From an uncultured Bacteroidota bacterium (lineage in GTDB: Bacteria; Bacteroidota; Bacteroidia; Flavobacteriales; Flavobacteriaceae), in assembly GCA_902595555.1 (NCBI GenBank), contig CACJQM010000002.1, forward strand, positions 62,001-126,000: a stretch of 64,000 nt of DNA. The letters run 5' to 3'. This document shows positions 17,918-27,435 of the stretch, one piece after another (positions within the stretch are counted from its first letter, which is position 1; every line of letters starts with the position of its first letter). Made by a program: the position numbers and the translations under genes. The notes below the pieces were generated by a model that was not told where the DNA came from, ran no database searches, and saw only the letters and a program-made list of their open reading frames with translations.

Positions 17918-19467
17918 TATTTAATAAATTTTAATGAACTAATAACTCTCTGCGAAACGGTTTTTAGGTCTTCATTTTTCCTTTCAAAAATAACCTCCAA
18001 TTTTATTGATAACTTATTTACAACAAAAAGTATTGTTTCATAATCTCTTTTCTTATTCAAATTATTATCATCAAATGATCCAAATATCTTAATTCCTTGG
18101 TCACCTTCATTAGTTTTATATTCCTCCTTCTTAGTGATTACATTCACAAAATTTCTTTGTTTAAATTCATCTAATAATTCATTTACAGGATCAGAATTCT
18201 CATCAATTACTTTTGTAATCAAATTGATTTGTAAATTTTCATTTTTAGAAACAAAGCTCAATTTATTAACAGTTGAATCTTGAGATCTTAGCAATGCATC
18301 AGGTGTGTCTAAACTTAAATTCAGTCCTGTGTAAACACTTGATACCCACTTTTGTTTTAAAATTTTTTTATCACTATTAAATGTTAAAAATGATTCAAAA
18401 TTTGGAGGACCAAATAAAACAATTAGCAGAGATGATAAAGTAAATACTATAATTAATCCTGAAAATAAAGAGTATTTAATTTTTCTTCTCTTTATCATAT
18501 CATTAAATCTTATTTCAATCAATCTCTTTTGTTCTTTTTCTTGTTCTATATTATTTGGGATAGATTTTTTTGTATTAACTATAAATGATTTCAATACTTT
18601 ATTATCATCTGAGGCAACTTCATCTTCAGGGCTGAATTTTGCAAACTTTACTAAATCTGCATTATTTAAAACAGATTTGAAACTTTCAATTATTTCATTT
18701 GATATATTAATTTTCTTAGAATTATTTAATAAAATTATTTTGTCTATCAACTGAGTTGTTGTGCTTTCTGATGCAGAAATTTTGATATCATTTTCTAAAT
18801 ATTCCTTAGCAATCTGGGTAAGTTTAGAGTAGAATAATTTAAAGTCATTTTGACTATCTAAGGTTTCTTTTTCTAAATTGACCAATTCATCAATTGCGTT
18901 TTCAAAAGGAGTTTTAAAATCATTCTTATTATAAACATGATTTTTAAATTTTTTGTAGAGTAAAAAGACTATCAATGAACCTACAAGTAAGATTAAAATT
19001 GAAAATAAATATTTAGATAAGGGTGTTCTTTGTTCTTTATTTAATATAATTTCCTTAATGTCAAAAAACTTTTTAGAAACTGTATCGACCTTTATGGTTC
19101 TAACTTCAATTGCAACGGAATCAGTAAAATATGCTTTGTTTTGAAATAAAATTTGTTGAGGTTGAATTGAATATAAACCCTCCTCAAAATTAGTCAGTTT
19201 AAATTTTTTAGTTAGAGTTTTTTTTCCTTTGAAAAAACTTGTATCAACAGGGAATTCCTCAGCAATTTCAAATGGACTAAAATTGAATTTTTCAGGAAAT
19301 ACTAAGTCAACTATTTTTTCAGATTCAGCTTTTATAATATAATTAAATTGTTGTCCTACTTTAATAGAAGTAGAATCCACCGATGAGGACAATTCTAATT
19401 TTTCTTCCTGGGAAAAATTAATTTGAATTGAAAAAACAATTATTAATATCTGAAATAATCTAACCAC
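17917..19467 (-). CDS. BatD-like membrane protein between DUF58 and batA
   Basis: A 516-residue protein of uncertain name. It has a signal peptide (1-19), a BatD-like beta-rich ectodomain (about 22-130), a membrane helix (about 152-170), a helical cytoplasmic domain (about 185-330, reminiscent of DUF4381-type proteins), a second helix (about 336-358) and a C-terminal ectodomain. Its place between the DUF58 and BatA genes and its first domain suggest that it works with the Bat proteins. It overlaps DUF58 by 8 bases. Confidence 0.75.
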   Translation of the reverse strand: MVRLFQILIIVFSIQINFSQEEKLELSSSVDSTSIKVGQQFNYIIKAESEKIVDLVFPEKFNFSPFEIAEEFPVDTSFFKGKKTLTKKFKLTNFEEGLYSIQPQQILFQNKAYFTDSVAIEVRTIKVDTVSKKFFDIKEIILNKEQRTPLSKYLFSILILLVGSLIVFLLYKKFKNHVYNKNDFKTPFENAIDELVNLEKETLDSQNDFKLFYSKLTQIAKEYLENDIKISASESTTTQLIDKIILLNNSKKINISNEIIESFKSVLNNADLVKFAKFSPEDEVASDDNKVLKSFIVNTKKSIPNNIEQEKEQKRLIEIRFNDMIKRRKIKYSLFSGLIIVFTLSSLLIVLFGPPNFESFLTFNSDKKILKQKWVSSVYTGLNLSLDTPDALLRSQDSTVNKLSFVSKNENLQINLITKVIDENSDPVNELLDEFKQRNFVNVITKKEEYKTNEGDQGIKIFGSFDDNNLNKKRDYETILFVVNKLSIKLEVIFERKNEDLKTVSQRVISSLKFIK

Positions 19468-20326
19468 GATTTTTAAAATAACCTAATAATAATTTTACAT
19501 AATCCTGGTCTGTTCTGCAGCTTATAGTACCAGATCCATTTCTTTTAAATAGAGTCTCAAAATAATTTTTTCTTGCTAAACATTTTGCTTTATATTCTGA
19601 TCTTATCTTTGAAGAAGATGTATCTATGAACTTTAGCTCAAAAGACTCCTGATCAATCATTGGAACAAAACCAATGTTAGGAATTTCTTCCTCAAACCTA
19701 TCATAAATTCTGATTCCTGTTATGTCATGTTTTTTACTCACAACAGAAAGTGATTTTGAAAAATCTTTAGCATTGAAATCAGATAAAATAAATGCAATCG
19801 ATTTCTTTCTTACAACATTAGAAAAGAATTTCAATGCAACCGATATATCAGTCTTTTTACTTTTGGGTTTAAACTCGATTAATTCTCTAATAATTCTTAA
19901 AATATGTGTCTTTCCCTTGCTAGGAGCAATAAAAAGCTCTATCTCATCTGAAAATAATATAAGACCTACTTTATCATTATTTTGAATAGCAGAAAATGCT
20001 AACGTTGCAGATATTTCAGTAACTATATCTTTTTTTAGTTGAGAATCTGTTCCAAATAATTTTGAACCACTTATATCAATGATTAGCATTAGAGTAAGTT
20101 CTCTTTCCTCCTCAAAAACCTTAACAAAAGGTTGATTATACCTAGCTGTAACATTCCAATCAATCGATCTAACATCATCTCCAAATTCATAACCTCTAAC
20201 CTCACTAAAAGTCATTCCCCTTCCCTTAAAAGCACTCTGATATTCTCCACCAAATAAATTATTTGATAGTCTCTTTGTCTTTATTTCAACTTTTCTAACT
20301 TTTTTTAAAAGGTCTTTTGCTTCCAA
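19460..20326 (-). CDS. DUF58 domain protein of the MoxR-Bat operon
   Basis: A 288-residue cytosolic protein. The GRGMTFSEVRGYEFGDDVRSID segment is the hallmark DUF58 signature, and a degenerate vWA fold follows with a DISGS MIDAS motif and a TRPD-less C-terminus. DUF58 proteins almost always pair with MoxR ATPases, and here moxR lies 12 bases upstream. The pair is thought to act as a chaperone for the membrane vWA proteins; this role is inferred from family context. Confidence 0.9.
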   Translation of the reverse strand: MEAKDLLKKVRKVEIKTKRLSNNLFGGEYQSAFKGRGMTFSEVRGYEFGDDVRSIDWNVTARYNQPFVKVFEEERELTLMLIIDISGSKLFGTDSQLKKDIVTEISATLAFSAIQNNDKVGLILFSDEIELFIAPSKGKTHILRIIRELIEFKPKSKKTDISVALKFFSNVVRKKSIAFILSDFNAKDFSKSLSVVSKKHDITGIRIYDRFEEEIPNIGFVPMIDQESFELKFIDTSSSKIRSEYKAKCLARKNYFETLFKRNGSGTISCRTDQDYVKLLLGYFKNRG

Positions 20327-20338
20327 AATCTTGGTTTT

Positions 20339-21337
20339 TTATGGAACCTCAACGGAGTTGACTATTTTACTTATAACATCCTCTGCAGTTACATTTTCTG
20401 CCTCAGCTTCATATGTTAGGCCAATTCTATGTCTAAGAACATCATGGATTACAGCTCGAATATCCTCAGGAATTACATAACCTCTTCTTTGTATAAAGGC
20501 ATGGCATTTAGCAGCTGAAGCTAAATTTATACTTCCCCTTGGTGATGATCCAAATCCAATTAATGGTTTTAAATCAGATAAATTATTTTTTTCAGGATAT
20601 CTGGTTGCAAAAATCAAGTTCAATATATACTTCTCAATTTTTTCGTCCATGTAAACTTCCTTTACAGTCTCTTGTGCTTTTAAAATATCTTTAATTGATA
20701 TAACAGGTTTTACCTTTTCAAAAGACTCATTAATATTGGATCTGATAATTTGTTGTTCATCATCAAACTCAGGATAAGTAATTACACACTTTAACATAAA
20801 TCTATCCATTTGTGCTTCTGGCAATGGATAAGTCCCTTCTTGCTCAATTGGGTTTTGTGTTGCCATTACAAGAAATGGTAATTGTAGTTTAAATGTGTTA
20901 TCGCCAATTGTAACCTGTTTTTCTTGCATGGCTTCAAGCAATGCAGATTGTACCTTAGCAGGTGCTCTATTTATCTCATCTGCAAGAACAAAATTTGCAA
21001 AAATTGGACCTTTCTTGATTGAAAAATCATTTTCTTTCATGTTGTAAATCATTGTGCCAATTACATCTGCAGGCAGTAAATCAGGTGTAAACTGAATTCT
21101 ACTGAATGAGCCTTTAACAGCTTGACTAAGTGTATTAATTGCCAAGGTTTTAGCTAAACCAGGAACTCCTTCTAAGAGAATATGACCTCTTCCAAGAAGG
21201 CCAATTAATAATCTTTCTATCATATATTTCTGACCAACAATTACTTTGTTGACCTCAGGCAATAGAACATCAATAAATGAACTTTCTTTTTTAATTTTCT
21301 CATTTATTTTACTAATATCAATTTTACTTTTATCCAT
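20339..21337 (-). CDS. MoxR-family AAA+ ATPase
   Basis: A 332-residue AAA+ ATPase heading the Bat operon. Walker A is EGVPGLAKT, Walker B VLADEINRAP, sensor 1 lies around ATQNP and the second-region GSSPRG motif is the sensor 2 area. Length fits MoxR proteins. The open frame extends to a TTG at 21361, but the ATG at 21337 is chosen because family members begin close to it. It is the first gene of an eight-gene minus-strand block ending with batE. Tandem repeats lie about 42 bases upstream. Confidence 0.92.
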   Translation of the reverse strand: MDKSKIDISKINEKIKKESSFIDVLLPEVNKVIVGQKYMIERLLIGLLGRGHILLEGVPGLAKTLAINTLSQAVKGSFSRIQFTPDLLPADVIGTMIYNMKENDFSIKKGPIFANFVLADEINRAPAKVQSALLEAMQEKQVTIGDNTFKLQLPFLVMATQNPIEQEGTYPLPEAQMDRFMLKCVITYPEFDDEQQIIRSNINESFEKVKPVISIKDILKAQETVKEVYMDEKIEKYILNLIFATRYPEKNNLSDLKPLIGFGSSPRGSINLASAAKCHAFIQRRGYVIPEDIRAVIHDVLRHRIGLTYEAEAENVTAEDVISKIVNSVEVP

Positions 21338-21378
21338 AATCAGTTTTTTAGGGGGGAACAATACTATTAAAAATTCTT

Positions 21379-21409
21379 GTTAAATAATGTTAAATAATGG
21401 TTAAATAAG
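21379..21409. repeat. Three tandem GTTAAATAAT-like units before moxR
   Basis: Two exact copies of GTTAAATAAT at 21379-21388 and 21389-21398 are followed by GGTTAAATAAG at 21399-21409. The period of about 10-11 bases is one helical turn. They lie between nadD and moxR, upstream of the Bat operon, and could be binding sites for a regulator. Confidence 0.5.
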
Positions 21410-21421
21410 GTAAGAATAAAA

Positions 21422-22000
21422 TTATCTGTAAAGATTATTTTTAGAAATATAATTGTGAATTTTACTTGGTACCAATTTTAAATAATCTTCTTCCTTTCTT
21501 ATAATACTCCTTATTTCACTTGATGATATTTTCATAATTGGAGCATCTGAAAAGATAACCGAATGGTGATCTTTAAGTTTTGCATCAAATTTTTGTTGAT
21601 TTGCTCTTGGGTACACATAAATCTTGCCTTCTAAAATTCTCTTATAATTTTTCCAAGTTTCTAGTCCAATCAAATTATCCTCTCCCATAATTATACTAAA
21701 ATTTAGATCAGGATAATTGTTTTTAAGCTCAACCAGTGTATCAGCTGTATAATTCGGTTTTGGCAAATTAAACTCGATGTCACAATATTTGAATTTTTCA
21801 TTATCATCACAAAAGTTTTTTGCCATTTCCAAACGAATAGACTGGTCTGTCAAATTTTCATTAATCTTATCAGGATTTAAAGGTGTAATTACAAACCATA
21901 TTTCATCAAAGTATCTTTCTAAAAAATAAATCGCAATTTTTTCATGTCCAATATGAATTGGATCAAAAGTTCCAAAAAACAAACCAACTTTTCTCATCAT
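21422..22000 (-). CDS. nadD: Nicotinate-nucleotide adenylyltransferase
   Basis: A 192-residue nucleotidyltransferase that adenylates nicotinate mononucleotide in NAD synthesis. The GTFDPIHIGHE motif carries the HxGH signature and ISSSEIRS carries the second nucleotide-binding motif. The MGEDNLIGLETWK segment is typical of NadD. It overlaps gmk by four bases, so yicC-gmk-nadD is a translationally coupled unit, a common arrangement in Bacteroidota. Confidence 0.95.
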   Translation of the reverse strand: MMRKVGLFFGTFDPIHIGHEKIAIYFLERYFDEIWFVITPLNPDKINENLTDQSIRLEMAKNFCDDNEKFKYCDIEFNLPKPNYTADTLVELKNNYPDLNFSIIMGEDNLIGLETWKNYKRILEGKIYVYPRANQQKFDAKLKDHHSVIFSDAPIMKISSSEIRSIIRKEEDYLKLVPSKIHNYISKNNLYR

Positions 22001-22566
22001 TTATTTAGGAAATCTTTAACTATTTCAATAATTTCTGACTTTGCCATATCCAAATCATCATTGGTTATTGAGTAATCAAAACTAGATTTCATTTCAATTT
22101 CTTTTTTTGCTTTTTTTATTCTTTCTTTTAGATCATCTTTCGAATTTAATCCTCTTTCAATTAATCTTTTTTCTAATTCCTCTATACTTGGTGGATTAAT
22201 AAAAATTGTCAATGCTTTATCTAGGAAATATTTTTTTAAACTAACTGCACCAATTACATCTACATCAAAAATTATGTTATGATTTTTGATCAACTTATCA
22301 ACTTCAGATTTTAAAGTTCCATAATACACATCCTCATAAACTTTTTCTAATTCAATAAACTCATTATTGTCTATTTTAACTTTGAATTCATCTAAACTTA
22401 AAAAGTGATAATCAATTTTATCATTTTCATTTTCTCTTTTTTGCCTTGTTGTTGCTGATATGGAGAATTGAAGATTAAATATTTTCTGATCCAAAAGGTG
22501 TTTTGTCAGAGTAGTTTTTCCGCTTCCGGATGGTGCACACAATACAATTACTTTTCCTGATTTCAT
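21997..22566 (-). CDS. gmk: Guanylate kinase
   Basis: A 189-residue cytosolic enzyme that phosphorylates GMP to GDP. The P-loop is CAPSGSGKTT, followed by the SATTRQKRENE GMP-binding segment, YHFLSLDEF, and the lid arginines near ERGLNSKDDLKERI. Length fits. It overlaps yicC upstream and nadD downstream by four bases each. Confidence 0.96.
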   Translation of the reverse strand: MKSGKVIVLCAPSGSGKTTLTKHLLDQKIFNLQFSISATTRQKRENENDKIDYHFLSLDEFKVKIDNNEFIELEKVYEDVYYGTLKSEVDKLIKNHNIIFDVDVIGAVSLKKYFLDKALTIFINPPSIEELEKRLIERGLNSKDDLKERIKKAKKEIEMKSSFDYSITNDDLDMAKSEIIEIVKDFLNK

Positions 22567-23420
22567 ACTATGTTTAATACTTGTTCTCTTATTTTTTCCA
22601 AACTCGTTTTCATTTCAACTACTTTAGATTGGATTTCAGAATTATTGGCTTTTGATCCTATTGTATTTATTTCTCTACCAATTTCCTGACAAATGAATCC
22701 TAATTTCTTTCCTTTTTCTATGCTATCATTATTTAAAATATCATTAAAATAACTTATATGACTTTGCAGTCTTACTATCTCTTCATTAATATCAATTTTT
22801 TCTAAATAATAAATAACTTCTTGTTCTAATCTATTTTTATCTAAGTCAACCATTAAATCGTTTATTTTTTTATTTAAACTGTCTTTTAATTTAGCTGAAT
22901 GTTTTTTAGAAAGAGTGACAACCTCTTTTAATAGTTGTGATATTAAATTAGAATTATTTTCTAGGTCTATTTTAATACTATCTCCTTCCATAGATCTAAA
23001 AACAATTACATTTTCAATAACTTCATCAAGCGCTAAAAAAAACTTTTCCAAATCTAACTCTGAAAAATTTCTTTCATTTTTATCAATTGAATTTGGTAGA
23101 TTGACAACAGCTTTTAAAAGTTGTGATGAGTCAAAATCAGAAATTTCATTGAGTTCTTTAAAATAATCTCTTATTACTTTTTTATTGAATTTTATTGAAT
23201 CTGAATTGTTACTGTTTGAGTTTATTTTTAAATCTACTTTACCTCTAAATAATTTCTTTTTTAAAATATTAGCAATTTCAATCTCTTTGTTTGTTAGATA
23301 ACTTGGTAAACTAATTTTACTATCAAAAAATTTACTATTAAGTGTTTTTAACTCAATGTCAAATGAAAAATTATTTGATTGGAAAGAAATTGACCCATAT
23401 CCGGTCATTGAGTGAAGCAT
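22563..23420 (-). CDS. YicC family endoribonuclease
   Basis: A 285-residue protein that begins with MLHSMTGYG, the conserved YicC opening, and ends in the DUF1732-type C-terminal region (GFICQEIGREINTIGSKAN). E. coli YicC is an endoribonuclease that trims the small RNA RyhB. The ATG at 23420 is chosen over an upstream TTG that would add two residues. It leads the yicC-gmk-nadD unit. Confidence 0.92.
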   Translation of the reverse strand: MLHSMTGYGSISFQSNNFSFDIELKTLNSKFFDSKISLPSYLTNKEIEIANILKKKLFRGKVDLKINSNSNNSDSIKFNKKVIRDYFKELNEISDFDSSQLLKAVVNLPNSIDKNERNFSELDLEKFFLALDEVIENVIVFRSMEGDSIKIDLENNSNLISQLLKEVVTLSKKHSAKLKDSLNKKINDLMVDLDKNRLEQEVIYYLEKIDINEEIVRLQSHISYFNDILNNDSIEKGKKLGFICQEIGREINTIGSKANNSEIQSKVVEMKTSLEKIREQVLNIV

Positions 23421-23439
23421 GTACAAATTTATAAAGTTT

Positions 23440-24624
23440 TTATTGTTTAATAAATTTTGTCCCGTTCCAATTCCAAAATAAATCTACTCCACTTCCGTTG
23501 TGATTAGGGTCATCATCAAATAATTCAACCAACCCATCATTATCTATATCATCAATTCTATACCACACTGTCCATCTTCCATTTCTATCTTGAAAATTAT
23601 CTATATATTTTTCTGTTTCATCTCTATAATCACTTCCTGCAATATTTTCAAATATTTGAATTCTCCATCCTGTATAAAATAAATCCCAATTACCTGACTC
23701 ACCACCTGTTCTATTTAGAATGACTTCTTTATATCCATCATTGTTTAAATCATGAAAATCAATATCAACAACAACACCCCAAGAAGGAATATCTTTGAGA
23801 ATATAAGATCGATCATCACTAAAATTTACACCATTTCCAAAATATATTGTTGGTCCTTTCATGTCATGAGATTCAAAGGAATGACCGCCAGTGATTAAAT
23901 CAAGAAATCCATCATTATTAATATCTATCATCTCAACAGTGAAAATTCCAACAGTTTCAGATTTAAATATTTCATCACTAAGTGTAAAATTTGCATTACC
24001 ATCATTTATTAAAAAATGACCTGTTGAGGTAAAAATATCAAGGTCTCCATCATTATCAAAATCACCAGAACAGGCGCCGTGATTAAATTCTTTAGGTATT
24101 TGGTTAATAATTTTAAATTCGTATCCGTTTCCTGAGCTAATCAATATAGATTGTTCTGCGCCAAGATACTGATTAGCGCCAGGTGGCTCAGCCCCATGAT
24201 CTGCAAAAAAAACATCAGGTTTTTTATCCCCATTAAAATCTCCAATAATGGATTTCCTAACTGTTTCACCTCCAATATTATTCGAAATTAGATTTTCATC
24301 ATGAGTAAAGTTTAAATTATCTCCATCGTTAAGATATATCTCTACAGGATGTCTATCTATTGTATTATTTCCTTTTGCATATATAACATCAACATATCCA
24401 TCAGAGTTAAAATCTGCATATGCAACATTACATATATAATTATCGCCTTGTCTATAATTACCAGATTCCTTAGCAAGCTTGGTTGGTTCAAATCTAAAAT
24501 CAGATTCAAATAAAAAATAAGACGGCTGCATATAATCAAAATTTCTACTAAAATCAACTTTTACAGGTTCCTTACTGCATGAAGTAATAATTAGAGCAAA
24601 TAACAATAAAAAGAACTTATTCAC
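23440..24624 (-). CDS. FG-GAP/VCBS-repeat lipoprotein
   Basis: A 394-residue lipoprotein (signal peptide 1-16, lipobox ITSC) made of FG-GAP/VCBS-type repeats. Several calcium-binding-like loops of the form DxNxDGxxD are visible (DFNSDGYVD, DFNGDKKPD, DFDNDGDLD, DINNDGFLD, DLNNDGYKE, DIDNDGLVE). Such proteins form surface beta-propellers that can bind sugars or other polymers. It is the last gene of the sugar-related block, six bases from DUF1080; the yicC unit follows after only about 20 bases. Confidence 0.85.
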   Translation of the reverse strand: MNKFFLLLFALIITSCSKEPVKVDFSRNFDYMQPSYFLFESDFRFEPTKLAKESGNYRQGDNYICNVAYADFNSDGYVDVIYAKGNNTIDRHPVEIYLNDGDNLNFTHDENLISNNIGGETVRKSIIGDFNGDKKPDVFFADHGAEPPGANQYLGAEQSILISSGNGYEFKIINQIPKEFNHGACSGDFDNDGDLDIFTSTGHFLINDGNANFTLSDEIFKSETVGIFTVEMIDINNDGFLDLITGGHSFESHDMKGPTIYFGNGVNFSDDRSYILKDIPSWGVVVDIDFHDLNNDGYKEVILNRTGGESGNWDLFYTGWRIQIFENIAGSDYRDETEKYIDNFQDRNGRWTVWYRIDDIDNDGLVELFDDDPNHNGSGVDLFWNWNGTKFIKQ

Positions 24625-24630
24625 TTAATC

Positions 24631-25362
24631 TTAAAGCTTTCTAACCCAAATATTTCTAAATGATACTTGAGAACAACAATGATTTTGAAGGGAGATTGGT
24701 CCGTCGCCATGAGCAATATTTTTAGGTGGACCAACATTTTCAGTAGTACCTAATATTTCAACATGGTTATGAATTAGCACACCATTATGAAAAACAGTAA
24801 AATATCCTGATTTTATTTTTTTTCCATCAGAATCAAATTTTGGAGCATCAAAAATTATATCATATGATTGCCATTCACCAGGTTTTCTAGATGCATTGAC
24901 CATTGGTATATATTGTTTATATACTGAGCCTGCCTGTCCATTAACATACGTAGGCGATTTGTAACTATCCAAGATTTGAATTTCATATCGGTTTTGTAAA
25001 AACACACCACTATTTGAGCGACTTTGATTTTTGTGTGATATGTCTTCACTTGTCTTCCATTCAATATGTAATTGTACAGAACCAAAACTTTCTAAGGTTT
25101 CTATTCCACCGGATCCATCAAATACTACAGTAACAGATCCATCATCATTTATTTGCCAACCACTTTCTTTATTTGACCATTTGGCTTTCCATTTCGATAA
25201 ATCTGTTCCATCAAATAAAACTATAGCATCATCAGGGGCAGAGGAATCTGAAATAGAGTAAACCTCGTTTGGAATTGGTTCCCAGATTTCAGTATCCTTA
25301 GATGATTGCCCTTTACATGCTATAAAAAAAATTGTTAAAAGTAATGTGGTATAAAATCTCAT
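24631..25362 (-). CDS. DUF1080 (3-keto-disaccharide hydrolase-like) lipoprotein
   Basis: A 243-residue lipoprotein (lipobox FIAC) with a single DUF1080 domain: an opening LFDGTDLSKWK, the SNSGVFLQNRYEIQILDS core and HNHVEI near the end. This concanavalin-like fold is abundant in marine Bacteroidota and Planctomycetes, and some members cleave 3-keto-glycosides. It overlaps the TIM-barrel gene upstream by four bases, supporting a joint role in sugar breakdown. Confidence 0.87.
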   Translation of the reverse strand: MRFYTTLLLTIFFIACKGQSSKDTEIWEPIPNEVYSISDSSAPDDAIVLFDGTDLSKWKAKWSNKESGWQINDDGSVTVVFDGSGGIETLESFGSVQLHIEWKTSEDISHKNQSRSNSGVFLQNRYEIQILDSYKSPTYVNGQAGSVYKQYIPMVNASRKPGEWQSYDIIFDAPKFDSDGKKIKSGYFTVFHNGVLIHNHVEILGTTENVGPPKNIAHGDGPISLQNHCCSQVSFRNIWVRKL

Positions 25363-26411
25363 AAACCAAGTATTTTTTTAATTTGTTCCTTATCAATTTC
25401 GGCACCTGCAAAATCGTCAAAAGATTTTTCTGTGACCTCAATAATATGATCAGTAATGAATTTAGCGCCCTCTTTAGCACCTTGCTCTGGACTCTTTATA
25501 CAACATTCCCATTCAAGTACTGCCCATCCTTCAAAACCATATTGACTTAACTTAGAAAAAATTGATTTAAAGTCTACTTGCCCGTCTCCTGGTGATCTAA
25601 ACCTGCCGGGTCTGTCTTTCCAATCTAAATATCCTCCGTAAACACCTGCTTTTCCGGTTGGATTAAATTCAGCATCTTTTACATGAAACATCTTAATGTA
25701 GTCTTTATAAAAGTCAATAAATTGTAAATAGTCGAGTTGTTGTAACACAAAATGACTTGGGTCATAAAGAATTTTAGCTCTTGAATGATTATTGGTAGCT
25801 TTCAAAAACCTTTCAAAAGTTACTCCATCATGAAGGTCTTCACCTGGATGAATTTCATAACAAATATCAACTCCTTTTGAGTCGGCATGATCCAAAATTG
25901 GTTTCCAACGTTTAGCTAATTCTTTAAATCCCTCCTCAACTAAGCCAGTAGGTCTTTGAGGCCATGGATAAAATGTATGAAAAAGTAATGCTCCGGAAAA
26001 TGATGCCATTGGAGAAATTCCTAAATGATTACTTGCGTTAATTGCATTATTCATTTGTTCAACAGCCCATTTTGTTCTCTCTTTTACATTTCCATGAAGA
26101 TTTTCTGGTGCAAAAACATCAAACATCAAATCATAAGCTGGGTGACTAGCAACCAATTGACCCTGTAAATGTGTGGAGAGTTCACTAATTTCTAAACCTT
26201 GTTCTTTTAAAATTCCCTTTACTTCATCACAGTAATCCTTGCTTGATCCCGCTTTGTCTAAATCAAATATTCGTTTATCCCATGTAGGAATTTGAACAGC
26301 TTTGTATCCGAGGTTATTTGCCCATTTTCCAATATCTTTTAGGTTATTAAAAGGTTTTTCATCACCACAAAACTGGGCTAGAAAGATAGCTGGTCCCTTA
26401 ATAGTTCTCAT
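25359..26411 (-). CDS. TIM-barrel sugar isomerase/epimerase-like protein
   Basis: A 350-residue AP-endonuclease-2/xylose-isomerase-like TIM barrel without a signal peptide, hence cytosolic. Likely divalent metal ligands are the Glu of ICYEIHPGED, the Asp and His of YDPSHF, the His of MFHVKDAEF and the Glu of VLEWEC. Members of this group act on inositol, keto-sugars or related compounds, and the exact substrate cannot be read. It sits between the secreted TIM barrel and the DUF1080 gene. Confidence 0.87.
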   Translation of the reverse strand: MRTIKGPAIFLAQFCGDEKPFNNLKDIGKWANNLGYKAVQIPTWDKRIFDLDKAGSSKDYCDEVKGILKEQGLEISELSTHLQGQLVASHPAYDLMFDVFAPENLHGNVKERTKWAVEQMNNAINASNHLGISPMASFSGALLFHTFYPWPQRPTGLVEEGFKELAKRWKPILDHADSKGVDICYEIHPGEDLHDGVTFERFLKATNNHSRAKILYDPSHFVLQQLDYLQFIDFYKDYIKMFHVKDAEFNPTGKAGVYGGYLDWKDRPGRFRSPGDGQVDFKSIFSKLSQYGFEGWAVLEWECCIKSPEQGAKEGAKFITDHIIEVTEKSFDDFAGAEIDKEQIKKILGL

Positions 26412-26415
26412 ATTC

Positions 26416-27333
26416 TTAAATTAACTTTTCGAGTAGTTTTTTTGTTGCAATAATTCCATCATCCTCACTTAATTTATTTCCTTCATATTCAATTCCAACA
26501 TATCCTTTATAACCAGCTCTTTTAACAATATCCATCATTTGTATATAATCAATTGAAGTTTCATCTCCATTTTCATCAAAATGATAAGATTTTGCACTTA
26601 CAGCATGAGCATAAGGCATTAATTCTTCTACGCCTAGGTATTTATCATACCATTCATTACAATTTTTAGGGCTTCCCTTTATACAAAAGTTTCCAAAATC
26701 TGGCAGGGTTCCACAATTATCTAAATTAACTAGAGACATGACATTTGCAAGGTGTTTTCCATTGGATGAAAGTCCCCCATGATTTTCAACTACAATATTT
26801 ATGTTTTTATTGTAATTACTCAACTGAGTTAATGATTCTACTGAGTTAGCTGTCCATTTATCTAAATCATTTTCCCCACTTAAATTAAGTCTTAATGTTT
26901 TGCAGCCTAGTGATAAAGCAAAATCAATCCATTTTTTATGATTTTCAATAGCAGACTGATTTTCTTTTTTATTTGATGAAGCTAACTTTCCTTGTGCATC
27001 AATCATGATCAATACATTTTCTATCCCATAATCATTTGATCTTTTTAATAATTCCTTAGATAATTCTTCCATCGACATTGAATCAAGCACATTAGAATGA
27101 TGAGTGTACAAACCTGAAACATATTCAATAGCATCTATTCCAAATGATCTTGATTTTTTAGCAAAATCAAGTGGAGACAATTTACCTGCCCTGATTGCTT
27201 TATTTAATGACCATTGAGCTAATGAAATTTTAAGATCAGTGGTTGGTTCTGTAGTGCATGACATTAATTGACCAGGGGCGAACCCAATCAAACTTGTTAA
27301 TGCAGTTAATTTTGAAAAGTTTCTTCTGTTCAT
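26416..27333 (-). CDS. Exported TIM-barrel sugar isomerase/epimerase-like protein
   Basis: A 305-residue relative of the next gene. It has a twin-arginine signal (RRNFSKL at residues 3-9) and a lipobox-like LMSC at 23-26, so it is probably folded in the cytoplasm and exported by Tat as a lipoprotein. Metal-site candidates include VVENHGG, LPDFGNF, HAVSAKSYHF and VGIEYEG. It is the first gene of the four-gene sugar block, upstream of the cytosolic paralogue by four bases. Confidence 0.85.
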   Translation of the reverse strand: MNRRNFSKLTALTSLIGFAPGQLMSCTTEPTTDLKISLAQWSLNKAIRAGKLSPLDFAKKSRSFGIDAIEYVSGLYTHHSNVLDSMSMEELSKELLKRSNDYGIENVLIMIDAQGKLASSNKKENQSAIENHKKWIDFALSLGCKTLRLNLSGENDLDKWTANSVESLTQLSNYNKNINIVVENHGGLSSNGKHLANVMSLVNLDNCGTLPDFGNFCIKGSPKNCNEWYDKYLGVEELMPYAHAVSAKSYHFDENGDETSIDYIQMMDIVKRAGYKGYVGIEYEGNKLSEDDGIIATKKLLEKLI

Positions 27334-27435
27334 TTGATTGTTGTTTTACTTAATAAATATAGCTAATTAATTTTCATGAAAAAACTATAAAAAATAACAA
27401 ACAACTCTAAACGAATTAAATTTTTCGGTATGTCT

